NCBI GenBank assembly: GCA_014621425.1
Contig: JAANBB010000135.1
Span: forward strand, 1 to 64,000
Direction of reading: 5' to 3'
Origin: Cylindrodendrum hubeiense
Taxonomy: Eukaryota; Ascomycota; Sordariomycetes; Hypocreales; Nectriaceae
DNA length: 64,000 bases
Below the pieces are notes generated by a model. The model was not told the DNA's origin. It did not search any database and was given only the letters and a program-made list of their open reading frames with translations. Both the position numbers and the translations under genes were made by a program. Shown one piece after another: positions 42,283 through 52,629 of the stretch (position 1 is the stretch's first letter; each line of letters opens with the position of its first letter).

Positions 42283-43902
42283 TCAGTATGGCTTCTCTAT
42301 TCCAAGTCGCATCAACTCGTCGATTCCCACGTGGGGGCGTTCATAGGACGGATTAAACTCGTCCCGCAAAATGCCTTGCCCATAAAACACCTGGCGCATA
42401 TACATCCCGTCTTCGGTCCCAAATGGATTTCTTCCACCATGATAGATAAATGCTTCTGCTTCAGCACTTACCCAAATGGCCTTACCAGCTCTTCGCTGAC
42501 CCAAATTAACCCCAATAATGACCTTTGGTCTCTGATCCACGGGTCGATCACGCCAGCCGAGTGTATCACGCATACCACACATGAGACCCCCGTAATCACC
42601 GCCTGTATCTAGAAATAGAATGTAACTCAGTTCAATTGACTTCAAGCTTGGAGGCATCTTAGAAAGTGTTGAGAGTACATCGGCCTGTGTTACCATGAAG
42701 CCCAAAAGCCCGAAGTGCCGCAGCTTCGGCCACTTGTCAATTGGAAAAATTGTATGCAATGGATTCCAGTGCTGAATAGGCCCGTCACTGAAATCATTAG
42801 GGTCCACTGGTCTCGCTTCGACGTTTGTGTGCAGGCTAAAGTGTTCCAAGTCTGTGGCTTTGGCCAAGGCACGCCATAAGTAACCACTGCGATACGATGG
42901 CCAATCGACGTAGTCCTGCCCGTCAACCATGAGGGCGAGGTCAAGACGCCTGAATCCTGGGCGTTCAATCAAAGAAACCAAATTGTCGTACTCCTCGCAT
43001 GGCTGGTCAAATATGTGGCAGTTCAGTCCCGTGTTCAGATGATGGACATCAACGACGAGCTCTGACACATGATGTCGTGGCTCCTCTTGTGCTAGCAGCC
43101 GTGTGATGATGCGAAACCCTCGCCATTGATTTTTCATTTCCTCATCATCATTCCATTCGGGCATCCGAATTTCGTGCGGTTTGGCGTCTGCGTCTGGCCA
43201 GCCACGAGGAATTGGGTAGTTGAAGCCTTATGGAAAGCTGCGAATCATAGGGGTTTCGTATAGCGGTTGGAAGAGCATACCATGGGCCGCAGGTGTGATG
43301 GTGACTCGTTGGAGCGAGGTGAAGCGTTCCAGCCCGTAGCTGAAAGCAATAGCATCTGCATTGGATGCAAGAACTTGATCTTGCTGATGTACAAGCTCTT
43401 GGAAATATGCCCACGACTCTGGAAGCGGCAGTTGCGCAGCAAGCTGTCTCTCTATCTCAACATTGTCTGGACGGTCCGTGTCATTATCCCTGGAACCCTC
43501 TATGTTCTCTGAGTTGTCTTCGCGTTCTCTTGCAAACCACCCAGGGCAGCCTTCGACCAGGTCTAGCCCAAGTCTCCAGTCGTCGTCAAGGTCAGGATCT
43601 TCAGGCTCCCAGGTTCCAACGAGGCGTGCATCATCCCATATGATCTCTGTCACTTCCTTGCGGAAATGTTCATGATCGGCAATAGCTCGCAGAACTTCAA
43701 TGTTTCGTGGGTTGGCGGATATGAAGACGCGGTCAAGGTGAAGTTTCGCCCTGTCGCGGAAGAACGTGCATGCCAACCGCAAATTCTTTCGATCGCGGTT
43801 TGATAATCGAGAAGTAATTGCGCTGAGAAGCTGATCGGAGAGACGTGTAAGGCCGCCTGGCCCTTTGACTAAAGCCGGTGGCGGAGGAGGAGAAGGTTTC
43901 AT
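42283..43902 (-). pseudogene. F-box protein gene interrupted by one in-frame stop
   Basis: A single uninterrupted frame of 540 codons runs from ATG 43902 to 42283 except for TAA at codon 225 (43230-43228, context CCA TAA GGC). Before it lies a fungal F-box: LTRLSDQLLSAITSRLSNRD, then LRLACTFFRDRAKLHLDRVF. After it the same protein plainly continues (FNYPIPRGWPDADAKP, WRGFRIITRLLAQE and then Leu-rich text ending LMRLGIEKPY). No intron flanks the stop. So the gene was lost recently by one substitution, or the stop is a sequencing error or is read through. It differs in sequence from the intact F-box gene at 33.1 kb. Confidence 0.82.
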
Positions 43903-44167
43903 GATGCGGTCATCAATGGAGGGTAACTAGGTGTGGGAGATAAAGTATCCGTAGTTGTAATTCGTTGCGATGAGTGGGCAAGATCGAATGATGTTAGAGC
44001 TAAGTACACGAAAATAAAAAGAAGAACGAAAATAAAATAAAACCGCTGTGTATTGCAGCAGCAACTAGCGCCGCGACTGAAACACAGCACTGCCGCCATC
44101 TGCGCCTGGGCTGAGCAGGCATATTCCAATGGGCTGTTCAAGGTCAAATACACCAAGCAATCAGGTG
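43903..44167. other. Upstream region of the broken F-box gene
   Basis: This is the promoter side of the F-box pseudogene; no gene was found. Confidence 0.4.
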
Positions 44168-44462
44168 GCGAAAAGTCAAATACAACATTGCACAGTCAAG
44201 TAATCATATTATTTATACTTGAAGAAAAAAATTGCCAACAAGCGCCAACCTTCCCGAAACACACGTGTATCAATGAAAAAAAAAAACATTAGGTTATTTC
44301 TTCTTAGCCTTATTCTTTAAAGAAGCCTTTCGGCCAGCCTTATTGGTGGAGTATTGGGCCACACTGCCCATGAACCTCGCCGTCCACGATCGATTCGACT
44401 AGCATTGATTAGAAAATGGCATGCAAACATATGTGGGCCAATAGTGAGCTGGGTAGTCGGGG
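44168..44462 (-). repeat. Direct repeat B, copy 2 (partner 41491-41814)
   Basis: This is the second copy of repeat B. Its minus-strand reading after a ctag acceptor at about 44403 is SNRSWTARFMGSVAQYSTNK, then AGRKASLKNKAKKK and a TAA near 44300. The Lys/Ala tail suits a nuclear protein. The homologous tail at 41.6 kb supports this being a real exon of a gene lying to the right. Confidence 0.7.
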
Positions 44463-44675
44463 AGTGGACGTGGAAAGGGGTATGCAACACGGGCTCGCAG
44501 AGTCTCAACACGGGTGATGATAAGAAGTGGAATGAAATGCAAGAGGATTTGGGGTATCGAATGTCATAGACACATCAGAGAGAGAAGGGATATGGTGTCT
44601 TGGGCAAAATGTTGACGGTGGATCCAAACGGTTTTGAGATGGAGAATGGGTGGAGGAAACAGCGGTAATACTTAC

Positions 44676-45084
44676 AAACTTTCCGAGGGATAGCTAGAAG
44701 ATCAATTAGCATCGTGCATGGCAAGTTACATTGACAGAGCAATTGGAATGGACGTACCTGCTGGCACGAAGGCCAGAGACGGGGCAGCAACACCCAGCTG
44801 CGACTTCTTCTTCTTCTTCTTCCTCTCTTCATCATCATCATCGTCGTCGTCGTCGTCGTTGCCGAACTTGCGCTTCTCTGTACCAATTGTTAGTGACCGT
44901 AAAAGTGGACAAATGACAGCAAACTAACAAAACAAGATGGCAGCGGCGGCAGGGGTGGCGGCGGCGGGAGCGGCAGGCTCAGCAGCAGGCTCGGCGGCGG
45001 GAGGAGGAAGAGGCGGGAGGGAGGCTAGTTACACGTCTGAGGTTAGCGGATGACTGTAAATGTGAGAAACCAGCATAGCTTACC
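44676..45084 (-). CDS. Possible multi-exon gene with Asp- and Lys-tract exon (unresolved)
   Basis: On the minus strand one stretch (44877-44758) reads EKRKFGNDDDDDDDDEERKK and then more Lys, QLGVAAPSLAFVPA, between good splice signals (acceptor ..gtacag at 44878, donor gtacgt at 44757). To its right a Pro/Ala-rich block (about 45024-44929: LPPLPPPAAEPAAEPAAPAA) lies between ctag and gttagt. The pieces do not join in one clean frame by my reading, so no exon model is given. The gene, if real, would extend from the tandem exons at 45.1-45.5 kb to the repeat-B tail at 44.3 kb. It is charged and low-complexity, probably nuclear, with no named family. Confidence 0.3.
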
Positions 45085-45478
45085 AAAAAGCTCGACCCAA
45101 GATTGGTCGGTCTCCCAACCCACGGACTCCCCCCGATGGGGAAGCAACCAGAGACATGGCGATGGCGATGGTGTTGGTGTTCACCATCACCAAATCATCT
45201 CCCCATCAGGGGAAGGGACAACAGGCATGGTGGTAGAGACGAGAGGGAGGCTAGGTCCACGTCTGACGTTAGCGGATGGTCGCAGATGTGAGAGAGACCA
45301 GCATAGCTTACCAAAAGAAATGTCCCAAGATTGGTCGGACTCCCAAGACTCGGACTCCCCTGATGGGGAAGAAACCATGGGCATGGCGATGGTGCTGGTG
45401 CTGGTGATGGCGAGCACCGAATTATCTCCCCATCAGGGGAAGGCACGATCGACATGGTGATGGTGGTGGTGGTGGTGT
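45025..45478 (-). repeat. Tandem duplication of an exon-intron unit, period about 228 bp
   Basis: Two adjacent units each contain, on the minus strand, an exon ending in WExDQSW plus five residues (SWESDQSWDISF and GWETDQSWVELF). Each exon is followed by a gtaagctatgctgg donor, a ccgctaac branch region and an acctag/aactag acceptor leading into CCTCCCTC. The introns are 45251-45311 and 45025-45083. Each unit also holds the near-inverted pair GATGGGGAAG and CTCCCCATCAGGGG about 75 bp apart, able to form a hairpin. The second unit has one extra G that shifts its frame. Confidence 0.65.
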
Positions 45479-45560
45479 TGGTGATGATGGTGATGATGAT
45501 GGTTGTGGCGATGTGGCGATGTGGTGGTGGTGATGATGATGATGATGATGGTGGTGATGG
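45452..45560 (+). repeat. GGT/GAT trinucleotide microsatellite
   Basis: Mixed ggt, gat and gtt triplets run for about 110 bp (gatggtgatggtggtggtgg and on). Read on the minus strand in one frame it encodes a run of 14 His. Confidence 0.85.
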
Positions 45561-46195
45561 TGAGTGAGGAAGAAAAGAACGTGACATTTGCCCGGCTTCA
45601 AAAAGGTAAAGTGGTGTTGGCAGTTGGAAGTTGGCATTCAGCTGTGAGGGTCGCAACGCAGTGGGCGCTCCTTCTTTTTCGGGGCTTCCTGATTCCAAAG
45701 TGATGGTTGGCAGCTGGCAGGCAGCTGTCATCCAACTGTCAGGGGAGCGACACCTACGGATGCTCATTCCACTCTCACCCCGACACAAGGGCTGTCCACG
45801 GCAATCTCTCACTTCTGGTCTGTTCATCCGTGGCTCAAGCGCGGCGTTGGATGCAGGTAGGTCTAAAGAGTGTCTCCCAACTGCCAACCATGAAGCCATC
45901 GTGACTGCCTGTAAGGGCCATGGAAACGGCTGCTGGTGTAACGTCTGTGGCTGGCTGCGGGTAACGGCGGGGTTTGTTGTGGGCCATGCGCACTGTCAGT
46001 ACATTTGCACATTAGGCACGACCCAAAAGGGAAATCAAGAGAGAGCACGCAAAGAGGGCATACCTGCAAACATGTCAGCTGGTGGTCGGTGGGTGCAGAG
46101 CAGTGACGTCAGTGGTGGGTGCCCTGGAGCTGCTGTCTTGGAGCACATGGCGGTGGTTGCACTGAGCCGTGGAGTACTGGTAGGTGGCCATAATG
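45561..46195. other. No gene recognised
   Basis: Long frames cross this stretch on both strands because stop codons are rare in its composition. They show no family resemblance and no conserved splice pattern. It may include the 5' part of the unresolved low-complexity gene to the left. Confidence 0.35.
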
Positions 46196-46312
46196 CTTAG
46201 GGATAATCCCCTTAATACTTAGGTACAATTCCCCTAATACTTAGGCATAATTCTCTAAGTGCTTAGGTATAATTATCGAAATACTTGTGTATAATTCCCT
46301 GCACACTTCAAT
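46196..46312 (+). repeat. 22-bp minisatellite, array 2 (5 units; partner array 39195-39357)
   Basis: Five contiguous units at 46196, 46218, 46240, 46262 and 46284 follow the same cttaggtataattc pattern and exact 22-bp period as array 1, in the same orientation. The array lies about 190 bp beyond the end of the regulator gene. Confidence 0.9.
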
Positions 46313-46505
46313 CATGTACTTTTGAGCCTGGAATTAACCCATACACTCTGTGGTCCATAATGTAACAATTTGACTTTCTTTTCCGGCATCTAGATGAATG
46401 GCAATGACACACGAAACCACCTTGCTATTTAGCTACAATACAATTACGTGGCATTCAACCTCCTGTCAAATTAGGATGCCGCCTAAATAGCAAAGTCGAC
46501 GATGT

Positions 46506-48992
46506 CTACCAAATGTCATGCTCCGTTATGGTGTGTGATACCCACTCCGTATCGCTGTTTGCAATCGAGTTTGCCATATCGATGATCTGTGCCGTGGTCA
46601 ACCACACATCGGTACTATACTCCTCCATGCCTGGCAGGAGTGAAGACAGCGTCTCCTCGTCGTTCGATTCGGCAATTGTCGCATCAATAGCACTATCCTC
46701 AATTCCTTCGGCCGCTGGGTTTTCCACAACTTCCTGATCGGGATTGTTGGGACTGGGAGTTTGCCCAGAGGTAGCGGGCAGGCGCCTCAACATGTCGTCC
46801 AGTTGCTGCAACTCAGATTGTCGAAACTCGGCAATCAGGTTGCCTTTCCCCACCATCTCGTTGAAGATGATGTGAGACTTTTGACGCCAGAGAGATTCGT
46901 TTTCCAGCAACTTAGGATTGAGAACGGGCCCGAGGAGGAGATTCAGGCTAGATACGAAGAGAGGTTCGAGGTCCCAGGGAAGAAAGGTTTCTGTAAAAAA
47001 GGTCAGTGTTGCAACTATACCAATAAGCGTCATCTCTTACCTAGAAGGCCTTGACTTTGCAGACAGGCGAGAATATTTATCATTTGTTGTGAGGAGTCGA
47101 TGCATATCTTTATCAGATTCCAAACGGTTTGAGAAGAATTAAGGGCATCGAGATAGGATGCTGGAGACTCGAATCGGATCTTCAAGAAACAAAACAATAA
47201 CGGGCGCGTCGCAAGAACGATACACTGGAGTATGAAGATTAGACTTCCGACATATTAACTCGTGAGCTGCATGCTGCTTACCTGGTGATATAAAAGATGT
47301 AGATAGCCCGAGGTCCTTGAAACCCCATTGATGGCCTGGTCTACTTGCATGGGAAACGTTTGTTGGAGCTCGTCGGCCAACCCAGCAACATTCGACAACA
47401 CTTCCTTGGTGCTGAGCAGGAACCTTTTGTTCAACCGCCCATCGGCTCCGTAGACCCCTATGATGATTTAGTACCAACAGGCAGACCATCATCGGGTTAA
47501 TTACCTCTGTTGATAGCAGCGACGCTACGGGATAATCGGATCTGCATATTCAGAGCTGCAATTCGATGACTGGAGCCGGAGAAGTGCGGGAGCTGAGGAT
47601 GTACATCGTCGTCGTGGATGGATTGGGGCAAGCCCATCAACGACGTCATTTCCCGGTCCAGAACGTAGGCAGTCCACCAAGCCTTGCGACTCCGTTCGAC
47701 GAGATGTTCTCCTAAATGTTGTCGTGGCATATCCGTGTGCATCCCCTGGAAGAGGGCCATTCGTATTGCTTGACCAATCTGGGATGATGGTTAGTCCTGG
47801 TCTCACACGTTATGTGGGAGACTTACAAAGTTGTGAGCCGAGTGCCGGAAGTCCAGGCATTGGAAGTACAAAGCTATGCAGCACATGATCTCGGTGGATA
47901 GGATTGGATCCTTGAAGAGTACATGGGTGCTTGGTAGAAGCCGTAGTGCCCGGACAAAATATTCCGCCCCAGGTGGTTTCTTGGCTTGGTAGTTGTTCTC
48001 GACCAATGCCTTACCAAAGGCAAGCACGAGTAATAACTGGATGTATTGAAGGTCTGCGCCGGCGTCCTGTGTTGGGTCGGAGTAGAAGTCGTACATGTAC
48101 TTCATGAAAGACTCCTCGTCAAATAGATGAAATACCTGACTGCAGTGGAACTTGACAGTGTTGATCAAGTAGATGGCATGGTCTAGGCTGGGGAGGGGAT
48201 GCGCATCCGGGGCCACGGTGGTTCGGGAACCATCCCAGCCCAGATCGTACGCCGAGCCGTCGAACAGAAGGCTACCCGTAGAGACGGGGGTGTGGTAGAC
48301 ATACTCATGTGTGAGACTGAGAACGCGGCGGCTAAATGACCAATTTGACGACGTTCCAAGGTAGACTGTGTGGTGTTAGACGGCGTGAATGAGGATGGCT
48401 GCAAGGACACTGACAAGCTCTCCCCTCGGCGGAGGTCATGAATTTTGACTGCCCTGTTGATAGTGGGTTTGTGAGGGTGGAAGCGACTGGGTCTAGTCTT
48501 GAGCGGCTATTTGAACTCTGACTGTCCGACTCAGGCCTGTCGATTGACGGGATGACGATAGAGTCATTCTCTGTGAAAGATGACGGACCGCCGTCGCCTG
48601 TTGCAGGTGAGCAAGCGCTTAAGGTGCGAGCGAGGCAAGACATACCTTCATCAACGGCCCTGGAGGGTTCATGGTTGGTATCGAGCGAGCCAGGAGTGAC
48701 GTACTCGAGCCCCTCTGCGCGTCTTTGGCTGTCTATTCGCTGCTGCAGGTCGATGATGTACCTGGACGTTGATGTCAACGGGGCTGGTGGGAATGGGGGC
48801 AGATAAGACTCGAGATTACCCTCGGGTGACCAGGATCTTCTGGTCGCGCTCGTCGAACTCGCAGGACAGCTTGCGCTTCTGGCAGGCATCGCAAGGCTGC
48901 GAGCCCGAACACTTGATCTTCTGCTTGCGGCACCTCGAGCAGCTGCAGGCTTCATGGTCAGCGGTGCTGGTGTTGGTGTTGGACAGGGCCAT
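46506..48992 (-). CDS. Zn2Cys6 transcription factor with fungal-specific TF domain
   Basis: This is a nuclear sequence-specific regulator. Eight exons join in frame: 48992-48820, 48761-48646, 48597-48415, 48365-47827, 47778-47505, 47457-47282, 47224-47041 and 46990-46506, with introns of 47-58 bp. They give 709 residues, a full-length regulator. The zinc cluster is near the N-terminus (CSRCRKQKIKCSGSQPC, DACQKRKLSC), followed by a short coiled coil (YIIDLQQRIDSQ). The middle homology region starts YLGTSSNWSFSRRVL and contains IYLINTVKFHCSQVFHLFDE, then RMALFQGMH and RKAWWTAYVLDREMTSLMGL, the signature of the fungal TF domain. The tail is acidic. It is the first gene of the proline-type catabolic block and a candidate pathway regulator, but its cluster residues do not identify it as PrnA/Put3. 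The start was set at the first ATG before the zinc cluster. Confidence 0.9.
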
Positions 48993-49803
48993 GCCCCCAG
49001 GGCCACCCACGCGTTGCCGGATCGCTTCGACACCCGGCCTCGCCCTTTGGCGGATGAGTCTGCGGCCGCGGACGACCTCCTTGTGTGTGACGACGGCGAC
49101 GGCATTGTGAACAAACGGTTACTGTGTGATCTCCAGATTGAGAAGCGGTGCGCTGTGATCGGGGGGTCTGGGTATGCAGATGGGGCACGGCTTATGCGTC
49201 CGTATAACTCTCCCAGGCAGGACGATGTTTCCGGCGTCACCGTGTTCCAGGGGACCAGGAGTCACGGGATGCCTGTAGACGATGAGCTGGCTGAGTTTTG
49301 GGCTAGCACTAGCGAGATGCGGGGTAGGGGTAGGGTACGGCCTTCAGGGCTAATCACTGCTGTAGCATTGCACTGAGTGCTGTTATCTGCCCCTTCACGG
49401 GCGTAGCTTGAATCGTCGACGCTATTATAGAGTGGATTTTAGCCCTGATCCCTTGGGCGGACCCTCTGATAGCATGTGGCGATCCACTTGTACCCCAATC
49501 TGCAGCCCCCAATGACTCGGAGAAGCGTCGCCGATTGCGCCTGTTATCTGCAGCAATCCCGAACTAACAGCGTTCGCCGATGCCGTCCAGCGCCTTCTAC
49601 AACATCACCTGCTGCAGCCCGACCGCTAATGCATCACGCTACAAATGGGGTTTTGCCTCAGAGCACGCCCCGACGAGGCGTGGGTGTGGGTGCTACGCCC
49701 TGGAGTGGTGGGTGCCACGTCCTGAAGTGTGGCAGTGGCAGCCCGGCTTCACCAGCATTACACGGTCCTTCAGGTGTCCCATGATTCCGGCCAGCCATGT
49801 CCA
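48993..49803. other. Promoter of the Zn2Cys6 gene; GC-rich
   Basis: This lies between the regulator start and the stop codon of the DapA-family gene, both on the minus strand. GC-rich open frames exist on both strands, but none is conserved. Confidence 0.45.
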
Positions 49804-50814
49804 TTATCGATATCGGGCTTTACTCTGTAGGATCTGCTCAATGACGGCTGCCTCCACCGTCGATTCCCTGACTTGCTTCTTCGCCGATTCCCCGACCGGG
49901 TCGTAGGGGTGTCGCGGTTCCAGCTTTTCTTCTGGAACGTCGACGCCAGCCGCCCTCGCCGAGTGACACGCAACCGCAAACTTGGTCGCCGCTATGCCCT
50001 GGCAGGGACTTTCCGCCAGCGCCAGTACCTTCTGTAACCTGATGGCCTCGTCAACCCGACCCTGCTTGTAAAGCGCGTGTACTCTGGATGCGAGCATGGG
50101 GAATACGTTGGCAAAGGCGGCGATGCATCCCGAGCTCCCGGCCACCAGCCCGCCGATGAGGGAGTCCGAATGCCCGCCGAAGATGGAAAACTGCCCCGGC
50201 CCCAGCGCGGCCGAAAGCCGGGTGATTTCCCCGAGGGAGCCACATGTAAGTTTCACCCCTACGATATTGGACCTCCCCTTTGGATGGGAAGAGGCACTCT
50301 CGCGGAAAATAGATACAACCGTCTCCGAGTCAATGTCCCCCGTTCCAGCCCCTGGGAAATTGTTAATAACGACTGGGAGAGGAGAACGGGCCGCGACTTC
50401 AACAAAGAACCGCCGGGCAACGTTCATGCTGGCCCTGCCAAAGGATGCCGGCGGCAGAACCAGCAAATAGTTGGCGCCTGCCCTGGCCGCATCCTCCGCA
50501 AACTGCAGGGTCTGCTTTGTGGAATGAGCCCCAACGCCGGCCATGAGGGGGAAAGCCGGGCCAACCGTTTTGCGGGCCGTGGTGACGACAAGGAAGCGTT
50601 CTTCCCTGGTGAGCAGAACGGCCTCCGAGCTGGTGCCCAGGACGACAATCCCCGTCAGCCCGGACTGTGCCAGGTGGGCAAAGTGCTTGGACTGCGCCGA
50701 GAGGTCCAATTGGTCGGTGCCGTGGTTGAAAAATGTCACGGCGGGACACCACACCCCGGCGGGCGGAACGTGGGGAGGGGGTGTCGAGACGGGCTCCGAG
50801 CCCAGCGAACCCAT
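49804..50814 (-). CDS. DapA/DHDPS-family aldolase or lyase (N-acetylneuraminate lyase superfamily)
   Basis: This is a TIM-barrel Schiff-base enzyme that cleaves or condenses a 2-oxo acid, pyruvate-type chemistry. The single exon gives 336 residues, near family size. Features are VWCPAVTFF and LDLSAQSKHFAHLAQSGLTG at the start, GTSSEAVLLTREER (phosphate/carboxylate loop, GTTGE-like), and YLLVLPPASFG. VVINNFPGAGTGDID follows, then the Schiff-base Lys in NIVGVKLTCG (about K188), and FSIFGGHSDSLIGGLVAGSS. The catalytic Tyr of the YNxP motif is replaced by Asn (about N151), so the proton relay must differ. Fungal members act in sugar-acid breakdown (2-keto-3-deoxy acid aldolases) or as 4-hydroxy-2-oxoglutarate aldolases. 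Its place beside P5C and proline dehydrogenases makes 4-hydroxy-2-oxoglutarate (hydroxyproline route) worth considering. The substrate is not determined. Confidence 0.85.
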   Translation of the reverse strand: MGSLGSEPVSTPPPHVPPAGVWCPAVTFFNHGTDQLDLSAQSKHFAHLAQSGLTGIVVLGTSSEAVLLTREERFLVVTTARKTVGPAFPLMAGVGAHSTKQTLQFAEDAARAGANYLLVLPPASFGRASMNVARRFFVEVAARSPLPVVINNFPGAGTGDIDSETVVSIFRESASSHPKGRSNIVGVKLTCGSLGEITRLSAALGPGQFSIFGGHSDSLIGGLVAGSSGCIAAFANVFPMLASRVHALYKQGRVDEAIRLQKVLALAESPCQGIAATKFAVACHSARAAGVDVPEEKLEPRHPYDPVGESAKKQVRESTVEAAVIEQILQSKARYR

Positions 50815-52137
50815 TGAGAAAGGCCGAAACTTGCTGATTGTCCCGTCTAATATAGTGATAAGGATACTCGTGGCAGTGGCGGCCTTGATTACGTCGACTA
50901 TGAACTGGCGAATAAGCCAACGATTACGACGAATACCACGAGTAGGGCTTATCAGACCACACCGCGTCGGCTCTTTATCAGTCGTAAGAGTCTGGGGTAT
51001 GGTTCAGAAGATTAGACCTGACATGTGCTGCTACTCCATAATTGTTTGTCACGACACGACTCAAGTTGTCATATCTTTACCCCGGAAGCCCTGCCGGCGA
51101 CTCCGAGACCGGGAGCTGCCCCGGTGGATAGCGCTGCCATCTTGGCGTGGGTGGAGAGCCCCTCCAATCGCGTTCAGCACAGCATCGGAAGCCCTCCCGG
51201 TCGTCCGTCTCCACTCTGCCCTGCCCAAGTCCAGGTCCCAAAACATGAGCAAAGCCCAAGAGCCAGCTATCTTTTGGAGAAGTGTGGTGAGGGGCGGGAA
51301 GGCATTGTGAGGGGCTGGGAGGGTGTAGTGAGTCGGTATGCTAGATGGCCAGGTTTGGAGCACCATCAACTTCCTCCATGGCCTGACTTGACTATTGAAA
51401 CACCCCGAGACTCTCTTCCCCAGGTCTCGATCAAGATGAAGCTTCAGACTAGTTTAGTTTCTTATTCCCCAGAATCCCCAGAATGAATGTGGAGAGGCCA
51501 TTCCCCATTGCGACTCCCTGCGCTCAACCGCATCGCCAACCCCGACAAATGTACGTAATAGCTGCGCACGTTCGACTCCCCCGCACTCTAACCTCCCCGG
51601 GAGGGTCACCGTGATCATTCCTTCAGGCATTCAGTTAGTCAGAATGCGGGGGAAATCGTGGCATTTCCGAGGAGCTGTGGTTAGACCAACCACAACGCAC
51701 TTAGATCACGAGCTCGCAGGAGTGAATGAAGCGGAATCACGTAGAACAGGAAATTAGGGTCATGGATTTCAGCTTACGAGTCAGATTGGACCTTTTGCTT
51801 TGAGCGTGTTGAGTGGTTCTTGGCTCATCTGCAGCAGCAAACTTGATCGGGATTGAAGCCGAACCAGGACAACGTACCCCGTGGACTGCGTTCTCCTTGG
51901 ATACAGAATGGATTTCTACTGAGTTCTCCATTCGGAAATCCTTGTAAGACCTACACGCTATTGGGTAGTGCGGCAGATGTTTTGTAGACGCATCTCAGCT
52001 AACGATCCAATCTGGTCTTGCATCATTTGAGAATAAAGCCACATTTACATGAGCAGACTGGTCTGCTGTTACTCCACCAATCAATAGTGCAGCCCATACT
52101 ACTCCCAATAGACACCATCTCCCAGAATGTCAACGCT
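50815..52137. other. Intergenic, 1.3 kb; no gene recognised
   Basis: This holds the promoter of the DapA-family gene and the 3' flank of the next minus-strand gene. Frames of up to 255 codons on the + strand begin inside the aldolase gene on its antisense strand and are not conserved. Confidence 0.45.
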
Positions 52138-52629
52138 TTAAGAAGGGGGACTCCCAGTCTCAATAAGGCCTTGGCTAATGAGACTTTGGATCGCCTCCTG
52201 TTCCACCCATTCAGTGCATTTAATCAACGGCGTGCGAGATTCCCCAGGCTGATAGAATCTTAATGGAGCCCAAGACTTGACTGGTTCCGTCTTCATGGTT
52301 TTGATGTTAAACGCCTTCTGCTTTGGGGGCGGCTGGATAGTCCTAAGTAGGCTGTCCCATTCTGTTGGATACTTGGAAACCTTGGCGTGTCCGATGAGTT
52401 CTTGGGAAGCGAGGTCTTCAAATTGGTCCGAGATGTGATATGGCACTGACTCATATTGCATGCCGTTGACGATGTCACCAGTTACGTGGTGTTTGAAACC
52501 ACTGCCTGGCCGTGGGATGTTTGTCTCGACGAAGATGATGGTGTGATATCGGGGTTGCGGCATATCGGGATCCTGCATAGCAAGCTTGAACTTGAGTTTA
52601 AAAACCCGATAGAGCTCAGGGTTGGGCAT
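52138..52629 (-). CDS. Conserved fungal protein of unknown function
   Basis: I recognise no named domain. From the ATG at 52629 the single exon gives 163 residues with a compact, evenly mixed composition: ELYRVFKLKFKLAMQDPD, YHTIIFVETNIPRPGSGFKH, VTGDIVNGMQYESVPYH, TPLIKCTEWVEQEAIQSLIS. It resembles small fungal-specific proteins with a beta-rich fold. The frame stays open to an ATG at 53100, but the additional 157 codons look like a leader (CA-rich text just before 52629, low-complexity His/Arg) and would leave only 9 bp to the divergent gene. I therefore chose the inner ATG. It pairs divergently with the RWD gene through a 480-bp promoter containing a CACGTG box near 52938. Confidence 0.6.
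   Translation of the reverse strand: MPNPELYRVFKLKFKLAMQDPDMPQPRYHTIIFVETNIPRPGSGFKHHVTGDIVNGMQYESVPYHISDQFEDLASQELIGHAKVSKYPTEWDSLLRTIQPPPKQKAFNIKTMKTEPVKSWAPLRFYQPGESRTPLIKCTEWVEQEAIQSLISQGLIETGSPPS

Noticed and set aside
45050..46200. Several long frames on both strands, including a run of 14 His
   Set aside because: They arise from GGT/GAT microsatellite and duplicated low-stop sequence; no conserved domain or consistent codon pattern.
50077..51310. Long + strand frames of about 250 codons
   Set aside because: They lie antisense to the GC-rich DapA-family gene and beyond it, without similarity. They are by-products of its codon use.
51560..51590. tRNA B-box-like sequence (gttcgactccc)
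   Set aside because: No A box or foldable cloverleaf lies at the right distance. The same holds for a similar string near 17226. No tRNA gene was found in the window.
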